Shown one piece after another: positions 6,336 through 6,401 of a DNA stretch of 6,401 bases. Source of the DNA: IMCC26207 sp044357715 (GTDB lineage: Bacteria; Actinomycetota; Acidimicrobiia; Acidimicrobiales; Microtrichaceae); contig JBIKPA010000168.1 in assembly GCA_044357715.1 (NCBI GenBank), positions 1 to 6,401 of the forward strand, given 5' to 3'. The first letter of the stretch is position 1; every line of letters starts with the position of its first letter. The notes beneath the pieces are model-generated. The model did not search any database. It worked only from the letters and a program-made list of their open reading frames with translations, and had not been told where the DNA came from. The translations under genes were made by a program, and so were the position numbers.

Positions 6336-6401
6336 TTAGACGTTGACCTTGGATTTGCCCTTCCGCCTTGAGCGAAGAAACTCAATAGCAATCGGCAGAA
6401 T
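6336..6401 (-). CDS. C-terminal end of a probable DedA-family membrane protein (partial)
   Basis: On the minus strand, a frame entering from the window edge ends at a TAA (6336-6338) and gives 21 residues containing LPIAIEFLRSRRKGK. A hydrophobic LPIAIE helix end followed by an Arg/Lys-rich cytoplasmic tail is typical, from memory, of DedA (VTT/SNARE-associated) proteins, which flip lipids across the inner membrane. So little sequence is visible that any polytopic membrane protein with a basic tail could fit. It is separated from the pyrophosphatase by 153 bases on the same strand. No clear terminator follows its stop. Confidence 0.42.
   Translation of the reverse strand: MLPIAIEFLRSRRKGKSKVNV

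Noticed and set aside
6343..6348. Plus-strand TTGACC as a -35 box
   Set aside because: No -10 hexamer lies at the right distance and no plus-strand gene follows in the window.
6246..6384. Direct repeat AGAAACTCA at 6246-6254 and 6376-6384
   Set aside because: The second copy lies in the probable membrane-protein coding sequence, and a 9-base match is not rare enough to be meaningful.

Overview
The window holds four complete genes and probably the ends of two more. They face each other in two convergent groups, with no mobile element, RNA gene or CRISPR array visible. Base composition is moderately GC-rich by eye and fairly uniform. The best hint to the host is the membrane pyrophosphatase: it is of the K+-independent H+ type, and from its ATG it is 794 residues long, the length I recall for the Streptomyces enzyme. 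With the CHAD protein and a likely DedA tail, this suggests an actinobacterium of moderate GC, possibly aquatic. That placement is inference; no taxonomic marker is present.

Left half, plus strand. Bases 1-120 may be the 3' end of an unrecognised gene. A short intergenic stretch is followed by a complete 599-residue acyl-CoA dehydrogenase (201-2000) of the large, four-part class that includes mycobacterial FadE5 and the DmdC-like enzymes. After a 64-base gap comes a 201-residue acidic soluble protein of unknown function (2065-2670), probably co-transcribed with it.

Right half, minus strand, read from right to left. The last 66 bases encode what looks like the C-terminus of a DedA-type membrane protein. 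A 153-base intergenic region with several inverted repeats precedes a complete membrane-bound proton-pumping pyrophosphatase (ATG at 6182, stop at 3798). Forty bases later comes a 343-residue CHAD-domain protein (ATG at 3757, stop at 2726). The two groups converge on a 55-base spacer with small CAGGC-type repeats and no classical terminator.

Functionally, the plus-strand group points to fatty-acyl or other acyl-CoA oxidation. The minus-strand pair points to phosphate energy metabolism: the pyrophosphatase hydrolyses PPi and pumps protons, and CHAD domains bind inorganic polyphosphate. Acyl-CoA synthetases release PPi when fatty acids are activated, so the two halves could be metabolically linked, but the sequence does not show this.

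The points most worth following up are the tight pyrophosphatase-CHAD pairing, the sign that the CHAD protein has lost a CYTH domain, the perfect 10-bp dyad just upstream of the pyrophosphatase gene, and the unknown 201-residue protein.
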